DNA of 64,000 nt, taken from NCBI RefSeq assembly GCF_000247815.1, contig NW_004775927.1:62001-126000 (forward strand), read 5' to 3'. A program made the position numbers and the translations under genes. The notes under the pieces were generated by a model. It was not told the origin of the DNA. It ran no database searches and saw only the letters and a list, made by a program, of their open reading frames with translations. Positions within the stretch are counted from its first letter, which is position 1, and each line of letters begins with the position of its first letter. Source of the DNA: Ficedula albicollis (lineage: Eukaryota > Chordata > Aves > Passeriformes > Muscicapidae). Positions 25,442 to 38,737 of the stretch are shown piece by piece.

Positions 25442-25601
25442 CAATCTCCACCTAAACGTAGAGAAATAAAAATAATAAATCAAGAATGGGAAAAAAGCTA
25501 GGGAAGACTTCATTTTTACAGCAATCTCCACCTAAACGTAGAGAAATAAAAATAATACATCAAGAATGGGAAAAAAGTTAGGGAAGACTTCATTTTTACA
25601 G
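25442..25601. repeat. Two-copy tandem duplication, period 80 bp
   Basis: Copies at 25442-25521 and 25522-25601 start caatctccacctaaacgtag and differ at two positions (ataaatc/atacatc and gctagg/gttagg). Confidence 0.93.
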
Positions 25602-25650
25602 CTGGGACCAGTCAATGGGCTGAACCTGTCTTCTTCCCCATAGGGAGGCC

Positions 25651-25855
25651 TGTTGGGTAATAACCATACCAGTGCAAGGTGAACAATTTATTGGGGGTTT
25701 GAGCTTGTCTGTGTATTGCTTTGAATATGTTTTTGCAGTCAGATACTATCAACAGCAATTGCCAAGCATTAACTTGTCACAATTTTATATTATATTAATA
25801 AAGGGCATAATTCACTTGGTGTGAGTCCTTCAAGGGTACTAGGCAGAGAGTAACA
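25651..25855 (+). mobile_element. Possible small retroviral LTR
   Basis: The stretch opens with tgttgggtaataacc, carries AATAAA at 25797-25802 followed by a gcataattcacttgg block, and closes with gggtactaggcagagagtaa then ca. TG...CA ends, a poly-A signal about 55 bp before the end and a U5-like segment fit a short avian LTR. I see no primer-binding site, no partner LTR and no internal coding sequence, so this stays tentative. It could equally be the edge of a larger element extending towards 26500. Confidence 0.35.
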
Positions 25856-26500
25856 TACTCACATAGAGAGGAAGACCCCTGAGGGGGCCATAAACTGGGA
25901 AGACCTGCTGAGGGGTCCCCCTTGTGCTGTTGTATTTCCCTAACTAGGCCAGTCCAAGCTCCCCCCACCCCAGCAGGGCTGCTCAGTGAAGGACCCCCTT
26001 AACTGGAGGCTGACAGACTGGTCAGGCACCAGGATTTTGGCTTTCCCAGGGTGCTGACAGAAAATTAAATACTAAGGGACAAGGAAATCTCCCAACATTA
26101 AGGGTCTAGGAAATTTCCCTTTTTCATGTGAGAAGGGCCTTAGTTTAAAATTTGTTCTAAAGCTTGTAAGTACTGAACCTCCTGAGGATTTTGTTGTTTG
26201 TCTCAGGCCCTACCCAGAGTAAATCAAACTACCTTCCCCTGAACCTGCTAGTAGGCCAGGGCATTGCACCTTGTGCATGCATCATGACTTGAGCAGTTTC
26301 CCTGTCCCCAGCAAATAAAATAGCCTTCCCTGCAGGAGCCACTCCACTCCTAGTGCCTACAGAGGTGTTCCAGCTGGGTTGTACAATACCTCAGCTGCGC
26401 CTCAGACAGGAATGTGGGGCAGACAGCAAGAGGGATTGCCCCACCCTGTCTCTGCATCCACCAGTCTGTGTGTGAACAACTCCCCTGAGTCTTTCTCGTT
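25856..26500 (+). other. GC-richer segment, possibly endogenous-retrovirus derived
   Basis: Compositionally unlike the surrounding AT-rich DNA: C-rich and G-rich words such as agctccccccaccccagcag, a second AATAAA at 26314-26319 (gcaaataaaatagcc), and a cctgtccccagc block. It may belong with the LTR-like piece before it. No coding frame is recognisable. The assignment rests on composition and two poly-A signals only. Confidence 0.3.
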
Positions 26501-26770
26501 GTTCAAAAATCAGTCCTTATATTTTAGTGGTAGCTAATGTTACTTAGAGATATTATTTTGGATCAAATTTCCTTCTAGTTGGAAAGGAATACTCTGAAAT
26601 TTGTTTTATAGCAAAAATAAAATAAATATTAAAATACTTAAATTTCATATAGAAATGTGTTCCAGAAAATTTCAGTGGGAAAATTTTGGGAGAAGACATT
26701 CCAAAAAGATCTCAATCAGTGTTCTAGAAAGACACTGAAAAATGCTAAACTGCCATCTCAGCAGTACCAT

Positions 26771-26905
26771 ACCACAGAACCACAGAATGCTTGAGTCTGA
26801 AAGAGACTTCCAAGATCATCTGGTCTGATGACCTTGCTCAAGAGGGGCCATCTACAGACTGTTGCTAAGGGCCATGTCCATGCACATCAATGTGTTTGTA
26901 TCCTC
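26771..26905 (-). mobile_element. CR1 LINE 3'-end fragment
   Basis: Plus-strand text cacagaaccacagaatgcttgag followed by a degraded tccaagatcatctggtc is the complement of a CR1 3' end (…ccagatgatcttggaagtctc…attctgtgg). Only about 135 bp of 3' UTR remain. Confidence 0.8.
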
Positions 26906-28600
26906 TACATTCAGGAAAAAATATATGAGAAATCCAAATATTCACAGTTTTTATCACATAGTTAGTAAATTGTTTTCTCTAATATAAAAAAAAATCATAA
27001 ATTAATATTTGCATGCAAACAAAGATACCTTAAAAACACTTATATACTTGATATTTTATTTTTGTAAATGTTTTCTGCTGTTAAATATCACGTTTAATTA
27101 ATCCAGCTTTCTCGTATTGTTCATCATGGCTTTTTTGATATTTAGACTTTTTATATAGATATCTTCTCAGATTTCACTCTATATTCCTTCTGTTTGTTCC
27201 ACATGAAGACTGCTTAAGTAACATTGTACAGTTATCAAAAGAGAACTCAAGTTAAAAGTATCATGCATGCATGGCACTATAACTGAAATCCTTGTTTAAT
27301 TGCTTAGCATACCATTATTACATTAATAAATCAGTTATTTTTGATTTAGTGTTCAGATAGAAAAAATTATTTGCCTGGAAGCAGCTTTATAATTCTATAC
27401 TTTGCTTTAGACTTTGAAACAATAATTTCTTGCACCCAATTTGTGATTCTCAACCAAAACTGGATCTGGGTCCCTGTGAGCATAAAAATCTCATAGAACG
27501 CATAGAAAATGCAATTATACAGTAAATTATGCTGTAAAGGAGAATTCCTCTTAACACTTGCATTTAAAGCTTTTTTTGAAGTTTCCTCCACTTCAGCCAT
27601 ATTATGCAAAATCTTAGTAAATTGAATTTTTGCACTGATTACTAATTCTATCAAAAAGTGTTTACAACATTTGAAAACCATATTAATATCCAGAATTGTC
27701 TTCCTGTTTTAATTTTAAAAAATATTTTTTTATTTTATGAGGTACAGCCACATTTTTCAGCCACTACTGAGACATGACTTTGTATCTCTATTCAGTTAAA
27801 ATTTTTAAAAAGTCATGGTAAGGAAGGGCAGGGGAAGTTGAACCGTATGTGATGGTTAAATCTGTCAGGTTATATATGTTTAAAAGTTTCCTCAAAATGG
27901 CCATAACAAACTCTGGTTAAAGTATATGATTTCAAATTGCCTCACAAATGTGCAAACCTTAATTTCCTTTGAAAAAGCCAGGTTTACAGACATACTTTAT
28001 TTGTCTCCTGGCCTGTTAATCAGGTATGCTTGCACTTCATGGTGCAAAAAAAAGGAGGTTGCATTTCTGCAGCATACTGCCCAGGCTCATTAGCTCTAAC
28101 AGCAGGGCTAATTAACCACACAGCTACGGACGTTCTGCTTTTGGATTTACTATTGACCTTAGTATTTGCAAGATACCAATTTATTCCTTTAAAATGCATG
28201 CGAAAACTTCACATAAATGTAAGTGAATTCATAAGGAAAGAAAAGACTTTGCAGTTGCAAAACTGATACTTTTTCATTCAGTGAGGTAAAAACTACATCT
28301 GTTGTTATTTAGTGTGTTAATAGAGTATTATATAGCACAGTACACTCATATTAGAGATTTGATTTTATCTCTAAGACTTGAATCACAAAGGGTTGTGCAT
28401 CAGTTGTTATCATTTACTATTTTGTCAGGTACATTACTTTTCAAGGGATTTCATTAGTACTTTATTAAAGATGAAAATACCCATGAATCTATCTGTCAAA
28501 ATAAGGGTGGAAGGAGAATATATGTTTCTGTTTCATCTAAGAAAACAGGCTTTATCTCTTTAGCTGGTGTGTGTATAAATATTCTAACACACGCAAAACC
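26906..28600. other. Non-coding AT-rich sequence
   Basis: No gene or mobile element recognised. The minus-strand open frame at 27367-27681 (104 codons) has no recognisable domain. The part at 27960-28170 is less AT-rich and could be conserved non-coding DNA, which only alignment can settle. Confidence 0.45.
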
Positions 28601-28743
28601 TCTGAAAGTGTTGAAGACCAGGTTGGATGGGGGATTTGAACAATCTGGTTCAGTAGACGGTAAATCTGTCCATGGTGGGGAGGTTGAAATCAGGTTATCT
28701 CTCAAGCCCCTTCCAGCCCAAACCATTTTATGGTTCTATGAAA
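28601..28743 (+). mobile_element. CR1 LINE 3'-end fragment
   Basis: Follows the CR1 3' UTR order: a ttgaagaccaggttggatgg block, an aacaatctggttcagt block, then ccccttccagcccaaaccat and the terminal tatggttctatgaaa. Severely 5'-truncated, about 143 bp. Confidence 0.88.
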
Positions 28744-30588
28744 ATTCATGAGTGCATCTCCAGGAACAAACTTACTTAAATGTAAAGCAATGTTGTTATT
28801 GGAATTTTTTTTTTTTTTAATCCAAGGCATTTTCAAGAAAACAAAAACCTTCTTCTAAATTGCTGATATTCCACATTGTTTTTTTTATGTGATCTGTCAT
28901 AACGGAGTGCAATTGACGTCAGCACGCAATGAAATAACAAAATGCCATCTGTAGTGAAGTTTCAGAAATTTGTAGGTGATAAGATTTATCATAACTTTTA
29001 GTGCAATTTCTCAGTAGATGGGGGCAGATATCATCCACATACCTGCAAGCCAGATATCCCTACATTTCTGCCAGCAGCATTTGCTATTCAAGTACCTCAG
29101 GGCATAGTCATGGTTTTAGTGCTTACTGCTTAGCTCAAGGTTTACTGATGATCTCTCACCTTCCCTTTCTCAACCTCTGCACTTTTCCTCTTTGTCATTT
29201 CTTGATTTATTTCATCTACCAGGTTGGAATTCTACCAATGGATCTGTAGACTTATTTTGTGCCATAGTCTAAACTTCTGAATGATCACTAAATGATCAAT
29301 GTGATCATTCTATTTTCCTAGTTTCATTGTAATGCCTATAAATATCAGAAGTTGTTCTGCGTTAGGGTTTGCAATGAATCCTTTCTTATATTCAGGCCTT
29401 AATACTTGTGAGCTTTCAGTGTTCTTCTAGAATAGTGTAGAATAATAGTGAGGAAGTACGCATTCAGAGTATTGTACGTCTGGAGTACCAGACATATGCA
29501 CACAGTATAGGCATATTTCCACATAATCCGCTTGATAACTGTGGAAATACAGAAAAGACTTTTTGTGGAGTGGCTAAAATGCATATGTCAGAACTCCATC
29601 TGCCTAAAGTTTCTTTTGCTAGCCTGATTTACACTATCAGTGATCCCTATTTTCTCTTTCTCTGCTCAACACATCTGTCATTTAAGTTAACAAGTTAAGA
29701 ATTCATCCTCAAACGTATGAACTCAACCACTTCACCTATAAAATGCAACCCATAAAACTCTTCTGAAACTGTATTTCATATTTATAAAACCAGCAATATT
29801 AATGATTTATGAAAAAGTACATTTTGGTTTTAAGTGTCTATTGAAAAATTACTATTTTACTTTTTCTCCCCCTCCACCCACCTTAATTTTTAGTATTTCA
29901 AGGGTATTCTTGAACTGAGTATATAGAGGAAATATACACTTTCATTGTAGATAAATAAAAAAGTTGGAATCCTTGAGCAGAGATGAAGCAAAGGAAGTTT
30001 ATTCCAAGAAAGTCAAAATAAAATGAAAAAAAAAGTACAGCAAAAAACAAACCACCAAAACTTAGAACATGCAAATCAGTACAGTTCAGTTTTTATAGCA
30101 AAAAGCCTATGTAGTGATAAATAACTTGGCCTTACAGAAGTTAGCCACAGAACTTCCATTAACTTTGATGGGGCAATTTTTTTTTTTCTATTTGTAAATT
30201 CACTGTACAAAGACTAAAAACTTAATTCTTCCCATATTTTTTGAAAGCAAAGCAATGAAGCCTGCCACTTGTTTTATACCTGGGGAACTAAAGAATGAAC
30301 CAGAGCATGTCTACCTGTCACAGAGCATAGCAGCAAATTAGCTCCTGGTTAGCACCATGCCGGGGAAGTAACTTGATCCTTGAAAACAGGAACCACATGC
30401 CTGTGATGATACAGCACTTGTGCTTCTCCTCATGAAGGGCCAGCTAGCAACAATGTGGCTAATGGTTGTGTGTTACTGCTTCTGAACTAGTTGAAGGATA
30501 GCTGTTGTGTCAAAAAATGTTCCACTGATTTTGCTTTAAACCTCCTTTCTGACGATTGAATGAGCACCCCCAACTGTTTATGTTGGGA
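28744..30588. other. Non-coding sequence; one perfect CRE octamer
   Basis: Mostly AT-rich DNA without genes. It contains a T run at about 28808-28819, a perfect cAMP-response-element octamer TGACGTCA at 28914-28921, and A-rich patches near 30020-30060. No retroelement recognised. Confidence 0.45.
28914..28921. promoter_or_regulatory. CRE octamer overlapping a MARE-like half site
   Basis: TGACGTCA, the palindromic CREB/ATF consensus, lies in the context attgacgtcagcacgc, so GTCAGCA on one side also fits a Maf-recognition half site. A single octamer can occur by chance in a window this size and no promoter is recognisable near it. Confidence 0.3.
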
Positions 30589-31562
30589 TGTGATGGGTTG
30601 TGCCACCAGGTTCCCACCTGACCAATCTATCACTCCCCTTCTTCTAAAGGAGGGGGGAAGAAAATTAAATTAAAATATAATGTGTTAAATAAGGACAGGA
30701 GGATAACTTAACAATATTGTCAAGGGCAAATCATGTTTCACTTGAGGAAATTAATTTACTGCACATCAATTGCAAAAGAGAAGCATGGCAAGAAATAAGA
30801 AAAACATTAGAAATATCTTCTCCTCACCCCTCCCGTCTTTCCATGCTCAACTTATTCTTAACTCTCCTTAGTCCCAAATCATACAGGGAAATGAGAAAAC
30901 TGTAGTTACCATCATTTCAAAGCTCTTTATGCCTGCCTTTCCTTTTCCTCACCTTTTTTCACTGCTTTGGTGTAGGATCCCACCCATGGAGGATAGAGCC
31001 TTTCATTAAATTCACCATGGGTCTTTCCACTTGTTCTGCCAGGAAACCTGCACCTGTGTGTGCTTCTGTCCTGCAGGTCCTGTTGGGTGCCTGCTCCTCT
31101 GTGGGCACTTTTCAGGCTGCAGCTTCCTGCAGGGCATACCTGCAGGGTTGCACCACGAGGCTCTCCATGGGTTGCAGGTAGATGTTGATATCTGCTTCAC
31201 TGTGGACCTCAGTGTCTGCAGGGGCACAGCTGCCTCACCATACTCTGCCTGATGGCCTGCAAAGAAACCCTAGAATTCAACACCTGAAGCGCCTCCTCCC
31301 GCTCCTTGTCCCCTCTCCTTGGTGTCTGCAGGGCTGCTTCCCTCATGTTTTCATCCCTGTTTTGCAGATGCTGCACTGTACCTTTTATTCTTAAATATTT
31401 TATGTCAGAGATGCTACTGATGTTGTTGATTGATTCAGCTTTGGCCAGTGGTAGCTGGCTGGCGCTGACTGTCTGAGTTGTGGGCAGCTTCTGGTGTCTT
31501 CTTACAGAAGTCCTCTTACAGCCACCCCCTCTAGCAAAAATCTTGCCACACAGTTTCAATAT
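30589..31562 (-). mobile_element. Full-length solo LTR of avian endogenous retrovirus (ERVL-type)
   Basis: Minus-strand relative of the LTR at 6613-7595. The plus-strand left border tgtgatgggttgtgcc is the complement of the family's ...caaccca-ca end. The C-rich middle carries the complement of the gctgcagg and catgggttgcagg words. The TATA-like atatttaag lies at 31399-31391 on minus. The complement of the aggggtggcttctgtaag-like 5' part lies at 31495-31530. About 974 bp against about 983 bp in the other copy. No internal retroviral sequence or second LTR is seen, so it is a solo LTR. It is more decayed than its relative. No coding capacity. Confidence 0.75.
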
Positions 31563-32000
31563 TAGGAAACAAATTGTTAATTTCTTACTCAATGACTCCT
31601 TTATGTTGAATATTTTACACTTACAGAACATTTATATCTGCTAAATTTTTTCCAAGATAAAAGGTTCCTGGTAATTTAATTTCTTTTTGTATGGAGACTA
31701 TTTCTCATTTGAACATTGTTTTCACTATTTTCTGTGTTTTCCTATTCTACTGCTTTCTGGTTTAAATGAAATTACCTCAATCATATGCTGTATTTTAAAA
31801 GTGAATCTGTACAGTAGCAGAATGCTAGTGATTTCTAATTTAATCTCAATTCTCTGCTGCTTCCTATTAATTTGTATGGCATTTTAGGTGTTGTTAAATT
31901 GACCACTGTTGTTGAATTGACCATTGAGAAAACTGTTTACTATTACTTTTTTTCTGGCAAGTAGGAATATATAACTGTCTATTTAAAGCCTTTTTTTCTT

Positions 32001-32002
<2 letters not shown>
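31563..32002. other. Non-coding AT-rich sequence
   Basis: Plain AT-rich DNA, including a short duplicated word (ttgttaaattgaccac / ttgttgaattgaccat at about 31891-31924). Nothing else recognised. Confidence 0.5.
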
Positions 32003-32040
<38 letters not shown>

Positions 32041-32045
32041 CCCCC
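32003..32045 (+). repeat. T38 run joined to C5
   Basis: An uninterrupted T run (32003-32040) passes directly into five C and then unique sequence. It is preceded by tttttttcttcc. On the minus strand it is a poly-A run, but no retroelement body lies next to it. Confidence 0.9.
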
Positions 32046-32224
32046 AATGTAAGTTGCTTTATATTGGCATAGACTTTATCTTGACAAATAATTTCAATAT
32101 ATGCGTTCAACATTGTAAGATCTTTCTGGAACTCTTCATGGTCAATTTTCATTTGAGTTATATTATCTATCAGCATATTTTATAACTTATCACAGATCTT
32201 TCCTACTTTAGTTTTGAATACAAT

Positions 32225-32520
32225 GAATTTAGCTGAGATGGAGTTCATTTGCTCACAGCACCCCTCACAGTGTTTTGCATTGGTGTCTGGAAAGGTGTTG
32301 GTAATCCAGCAGTGTTGTGTCTCCTGCTGAGCAACACTGGCCCAGCACCAACGATGTCTCTGGGCATTTCCCCCCATCAATACACAGGGGGCAGGAAAGG
32401 TCATGGGGAATAAGACAGAAAAGGACAGCTGACCCAAATTAACCAAAGAGGTAACACATACCTTTCTCAGAGGTATATAAAGACTTTATATAAAGGCTAA
32501 GGAAAGGAGGATATTTACTA
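32225..32520 (+). mobile_element. Possible LTR fragment with TATA box
   Basis: A less AT-rich stretch with ccagcagtgttgtgtctcct and gacagctgacccaaattaac blocks, followed by ggtatataaagac at about 32472-32484. This order resembles the U3 of another common avian LTR family that I recall (an acagctgaccc block shortly before a tatataaa box). No LTR ends can be placed and nothing coding is present. Confidence 0.4.
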
Positions 32521-33308
32521 TTTGCAACATTTGCTTCCCATAGCAATGACCGTACATGCTGGAGCCCTGCTTCAAGAAAGTAGCCAGATACACATGCTGA
32601 TACCAGAAAAAAACATTTGGGATTTTTTTTTTCCTTTGCATGTCTAAATGCAACCTTTCACTTTTCATTTAGTAACTGCCTTGTCTCTACCAAAAAGTCA
32701 TTCCATGGTTTGTTTTTTTTCCCTCCATTCTGCTGAGGAAAGGGATGATAGAGTAGCTGAGGTCAACACAACACACTATTGCAAGTTACTGCAAGTACCA
32801 TTCTTCTACTGTAATAATGCAGGGGATCAAATTCTTTTCTACACCAAGCAATTTTATTGTTACTTTGCTCACTGCAGAGACTACAAGTAAAGGGATGTAG
32901 TTTCCTTTAACTTTCAGAGATTCTTTGCTGAAGATTGATGTCATACTTTGATTATTTTCTGTTCTTTTGGTATCGACATTAATGATAGGGGTAGGTTCCA
33001 CAGGATAGTGATTTCGATTTTAATTCCTATGGAACACTTAAAGGCAAATACTATCTCATTATTGAAAGTTGTTACTGTTACAAGTTTGTTTTAAATTTTG
33101 TTATACTGACATTTTAGAGTGGATCTGTTCTTGTCTTCTGTGAATAACAGATTAGTTGGGAAACTTCTGAAAACAGTGTTACAGTGGATACTGAGACACA
33201 CACAGATCTGATTTGGCTTTTCTGCTACAGATCAATACTCTTTAATATTCAATCTACATCTTAATCATGTATTTGTCTTATATATGTGGCAGGTTTCTGA
33301 AAACACTG
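32521..33308. other. Non-coding sequence, nothing recognised
   Basis: Plain DNA between the LTR-like fragment and the TTTTTC array. Short open frames at 32648-32890 are without recognisable domains. Confidence 0.5.
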
Positions 33309-33866
33309 TTTTTCTTTTTCTTTTTCTTTTTCTTTTTCTTTTTCTTTTTCTTTTTCTTTTTCTTTTTCTTTTTCTTTTTCTTTTTCTTTTTCTTTTTCTT
33401 TTTCTTTTTCTTTTTCTTTTTCTTTTTCTTTTTCTTTTTCTTTTTCTTTTTCTTTTTCTTTTTCTTTTTCTTTTTCTTTTTCTTTTTCTTTTTCTTTTTC
33501 TTTTTCTTTTTCTTTTTCTTTTTCTTTTTCTTTTTCTTTTTCTTTTTCTTTTTCTTTTTCTTTTTCTTTTTCTTTTTCTTTTTCTTTTTCTTTTTCTTTT
33601 TCTTTTTCTTTTTCTTTTTCTTTTTCTTTTTCTTTTTCTTTTTCTTTTTCTTTTTCTTTTTCTTTTTCTTTTTCTTTTTCTTTTTCTTTTTCTTTTTCTT
33701 TTTCTTTTTCTTTTTCTTTTTCTTTTTCTTTTTCTTTTTCTTTTTCTTTTTCTTTTTCTTTTTCTTTTTCTTTTTCTTTTTCTTTTTCTTTTTCTTTTTC
33801 TTTTTCTTTTTCTTTTTCTTTTTCTTTTTCTTTTTCTTTTTCTTTTTCTTTTTCTTTTTCTTTTTC
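33309..33866 (+). repeat. Perfect (TTTTTC)93 microsatellite, 558 bp
   Basis: C falls at every sixth base from 33314 to 33866 with no interruption, giving exactly 93 units. The array is homopyrimidine on plus and homopurine on minus. The right border decays through ttttctct. Frames of poly-Phe, Phe-Leu and Lys-Glu that cross it are artefacts. Confidence 0.97.
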
Positions 33867-36800
33867 TTTTCTCTTAGCTTTCATGATTTCAGCAAGCTAA
33901 TGGTCAGAATAACTTTCAGTTTTTCTGATTGCGATTCCACATTTTTTCTACTGCTCTGAATGTTCTTGTCTTTTCTTTGTTGGGAACATCCTCTTTCTTA
34001 AAGGATGTCTCTGCAACCAGTAGTTTACTTTTTCCCCACTGCTTAACTTATGCCAGCATTTCTACATGATCCACTTAAAGACTTTATTGATCACTTTGAA
34101 GTTCAATAAAACTTTTCATACACATGGGGAAATTACTAACCAAACTTGAGAAGAGGATGATTTAAAGAGAGTTCAAAGTTGGGTAAAAAAGTGGCTGAAA
34201 GGATACATCTCATGGTGAAAAGAGTGTACATGATAGTTCCTCAAGAATTAGCCTTAAGACTTACAGCATTGCACACTTAACAAAAAAGGCGACACAAGCT
34301 ATCTTATAGAGAGAGTTGGAAGACTTGTCTGCATGTAAATTTGTAGGTAATGTTGTAATGACAACAATCCTTCACTATTTACATTACACTTCTCCTTATT
34401 TAGGTATTTAGTGTTCACTGAGCAGGGAAAAGCTAAGTCGTCAACTGTTTTCAAAGTTTAACTTACCATTCTTCTAAGGGAATAAGAAAATAATCTTACT
34501 GTGAGAAAGCAATCACAGCAATTAATCATATGAAAATTAAAACAGAGAAATTTTTTTTAAGTGTCTATGATAATATAAATTCTTATCCCAGCTCACTGTA
34601 ATTTTGCTGGGTAAACAAACATCATGATTATTGTTTATTTAGACTTGTGTTTTAGCTGAGGCTAAGGCAGTGCTATAGTTTCAGATATTAACAGCTAGCC
34701 TGTAGTATATTTAACCTAAGACAAATTGTTAGGTTCTTAAATCGGCCTGTCAGTACTGGGCTCAATGTAGCAGCTGTAACACACTAGTTCTACCACTTGG
34801 GCACAAAGCTCTGCTAATGCAGAGTGATCCAGAGAACAAAAAAAAGATGTGTGTTCTGAATTTCTTCCTGAGTAGCTTCTCTGTGCACTGGCTTGTGATA
34901 GTGTCTTTTCTTAAAGGGCTAAGGAGAAGCAGAGATTCATCTCCTCTATTGCCATGGAGCATATATATCTCTTACATAAACATGAGCTCTCTAAAGTCCA
35001 AAACTCATACCAAAGCATTGGCTTTTGTCTAAGCAGTTTGATAGAGGGACAAGTCAATAAACTATAGAAAACTCCCCTTACTTCATGAATCATACAAAAT
35101 TTCCCAGTCACCACAGAAGAATCATATCAACAGCAGCAGCCAGTTACCCACTGCAGCTCATTTTTGGTTTGCATTAGGATAAGGCCTACAAATTATTTCT
35201 GCCACAGTCATCTTTGGTTCCCAAGCTATAAAAACATAATGCAAATACTTACCATTAGGGAGGTGAAGCTATTGATCATTCTGAGACTTTCACATGCTAC
35301 AAAGTTAGTGGCCATTTGGATGTTTAAATGGAAAAGAGAAAGATGGAATGTCATGCACCACACACATTGCACTTTGTATAAAATGACGTGCGGAGGTAAA
35401 CCTGATTTAATGCATGCAATCATTGTTACACTGTTACACTGTTTGCACTTTAGACGGCTGCGTATATGCGACTAGATAGATACCTGCACAGAAGCTTTGA
35501 GCCTTATAATACCAAGGCAGTCCTTGAGGCTTTCTATATCATAGAAGGTAAGTGTGTGTTCCCTCTTAAAAAAAAAAAAAAAAAAAAAAAATCCCAGGCA
35601 TTTACATTTCTATAAATCAATTACACACGAGCATTTTCATTTTAATTTTTATGACTGTGATAGTAATAGGGTCAGAATGTGCCGCTCTACCTGTACCATC
35701 CATAGTAATTGTAAAATACAGGAAAGCAGGAAAACCTCTTTCAAAAACAGATGTTTCCAACTATAAAATGTACTGTATAAGTTCTTTTGTAGCAATTAAG
35801 GCCTCATGTAAGGTACTGGAAAAATAATTTAAATTTCAGCAAATGTGCTTTTAGGTCTGTTCTGGGCTGATTTAACTGAAATATTTTTAGCTTCATAGAA
35901 TTTCAGATGTACAAAGCTTTGATGCTGAAGATCAACTATGCAGAGGAAAAACTAAAGCTCTTTGTAAACTCTTTCTATCAGTTAGGTCATCTGTTTATCT
36001 TTTCTGTTCAAACATCTGGGTTTATAGAACAGCTGGACAGTATTGCAAATGAAAGTTCAACGGTAAAACAACAGCCCTTCCAAGTTAGCATCATTAGAGG
36101 AAGGAATGCATCAGGGTGATCCACACCATCAAACTGATTTATTAGTACAGATGGTAAAAAGGAATAGCCAAACCCCTGAATTCAAGTTGACTGTTTATTT
36201 ATGTCACTGCTAGACCCTCAGCTATTTCAGGAAACCAACTAAAGAATGTCTGCCAAAATTCTTTAATAATTTGTCTGAAGATAAACTTAAAGGACAGTCA
36301 TAAAAATAGTGAGAAAAAAATCCAAAGTAATAGGAATAATGAACTTACTATAAGAAGGTGCCCCAAGAAATGTCCTTAGAAATATCCTCACTTTTTTTTT
36401 TTATATTGGTATTGTCTATGAGGTTTTTGTTATGACACCAAGTATCTAAAACTAAGCATTTGAGATCCTGCAATAAAAATGTTGAAACTTTCTACCATAT
36501 TCCAATGATGTTCTACACTTCCTGTATGTGCAGGAATAGCTCTAATGACTTCAATAAGAGTACACTCAAATGTTTACAATGCAATCATGGCCCTAAAAAT
36601 AATTTTATAGGGAGTTGTTACAAATTTAAAAAAAAAACAAGCAAAACAAAAAAATGCAAAGGAAGCCAATCAGAAAGTATTTCCATGTAGTGAAAAAGGT
36701 TACAATCACCAAAAGTATGAACTATTTGGTTGTTAACACAAGAGTTGTTTATTCACAAATTTTGAAATTATACAAAGCACTTTATAACATTTTTCAGTTT

Positions 36801-37465
36801 TATGCAGTTTAATATTTCATTATTCTTCATAGATATATAATTTATCTTAATGATATTCTACTTAAGAACAAGAGTAATTTAACTTAGTTGCTTAGTGTGA
36901 TTTATGATTTATTGCTGAATCTGTATATTTAAACATCCTTTCCATTTTAAATTTTAGCGACTGATAAATTTTCATGCCATGGCCCTCATTCATGTACAAA
37001 ATGTTTATTTCATATCTTAAGATACCATCAGTAATGCAAAAGCAAGGCTTCAGCAAGGCTTCTGAACATGTATTTAGCTTTCTTAAGTCTACAACTTACA
37101 GGTAGCTCCCATAGGTCCCATAGATCATATACTACATACCTGTTTGATTACTTGATAAATCAGAACCTAGTTAAGTCCTAGGTTTCTGAACAGATATGGC
37201 AAAATCAAATTATGGTATTTAGCCATTTCTCTTGCAGAAAGTTAATTGTCAAAATGGGTAACAGAAATAAGGTTTTTACTTTTAAAAAATAGGAATAATA
37301 ATTTTACAAAACCCATTTATTATTGCTTATAAAGAAAGCCTGTCAGTTCTCATCATTAAAATAATGCTGTATATTCTTTGAGATCTCTAGTGTGATTGAG
37401 CAAACCTGCCATGTCTGAAAATCTCTGGTATTAAATGATAACATAACTGTTGTCTGAGCAATAAG
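33867..37465. other. Non-coding AT-rich sequence
   Basis: No gene or mobile element recognised over 3.6 kb. Contains a run of 24 A at 35568-35591. Several open frames of 60-105 codons (for example 35164-35475 and 35907-36119) show no domain or conserved motif. Confidence 0.5.
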
Positions 37466-37546
37466 CAGCAGGAAGAGTCATAGAATCACAGAATTGTTAA
37501 GTATGGAAGGGTCCTCTAGAGATCACCCAGTCCAACCCTTCCTCAG

Positions 37547-38737
<1,191 letters not shown>

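Noticed and set aside
33261..33959. Lys-Glu, poly-Phe and Phe-Leu frames of about 200 codons
   Set aside because: Translations of the TTTTTC array; low complexity only.
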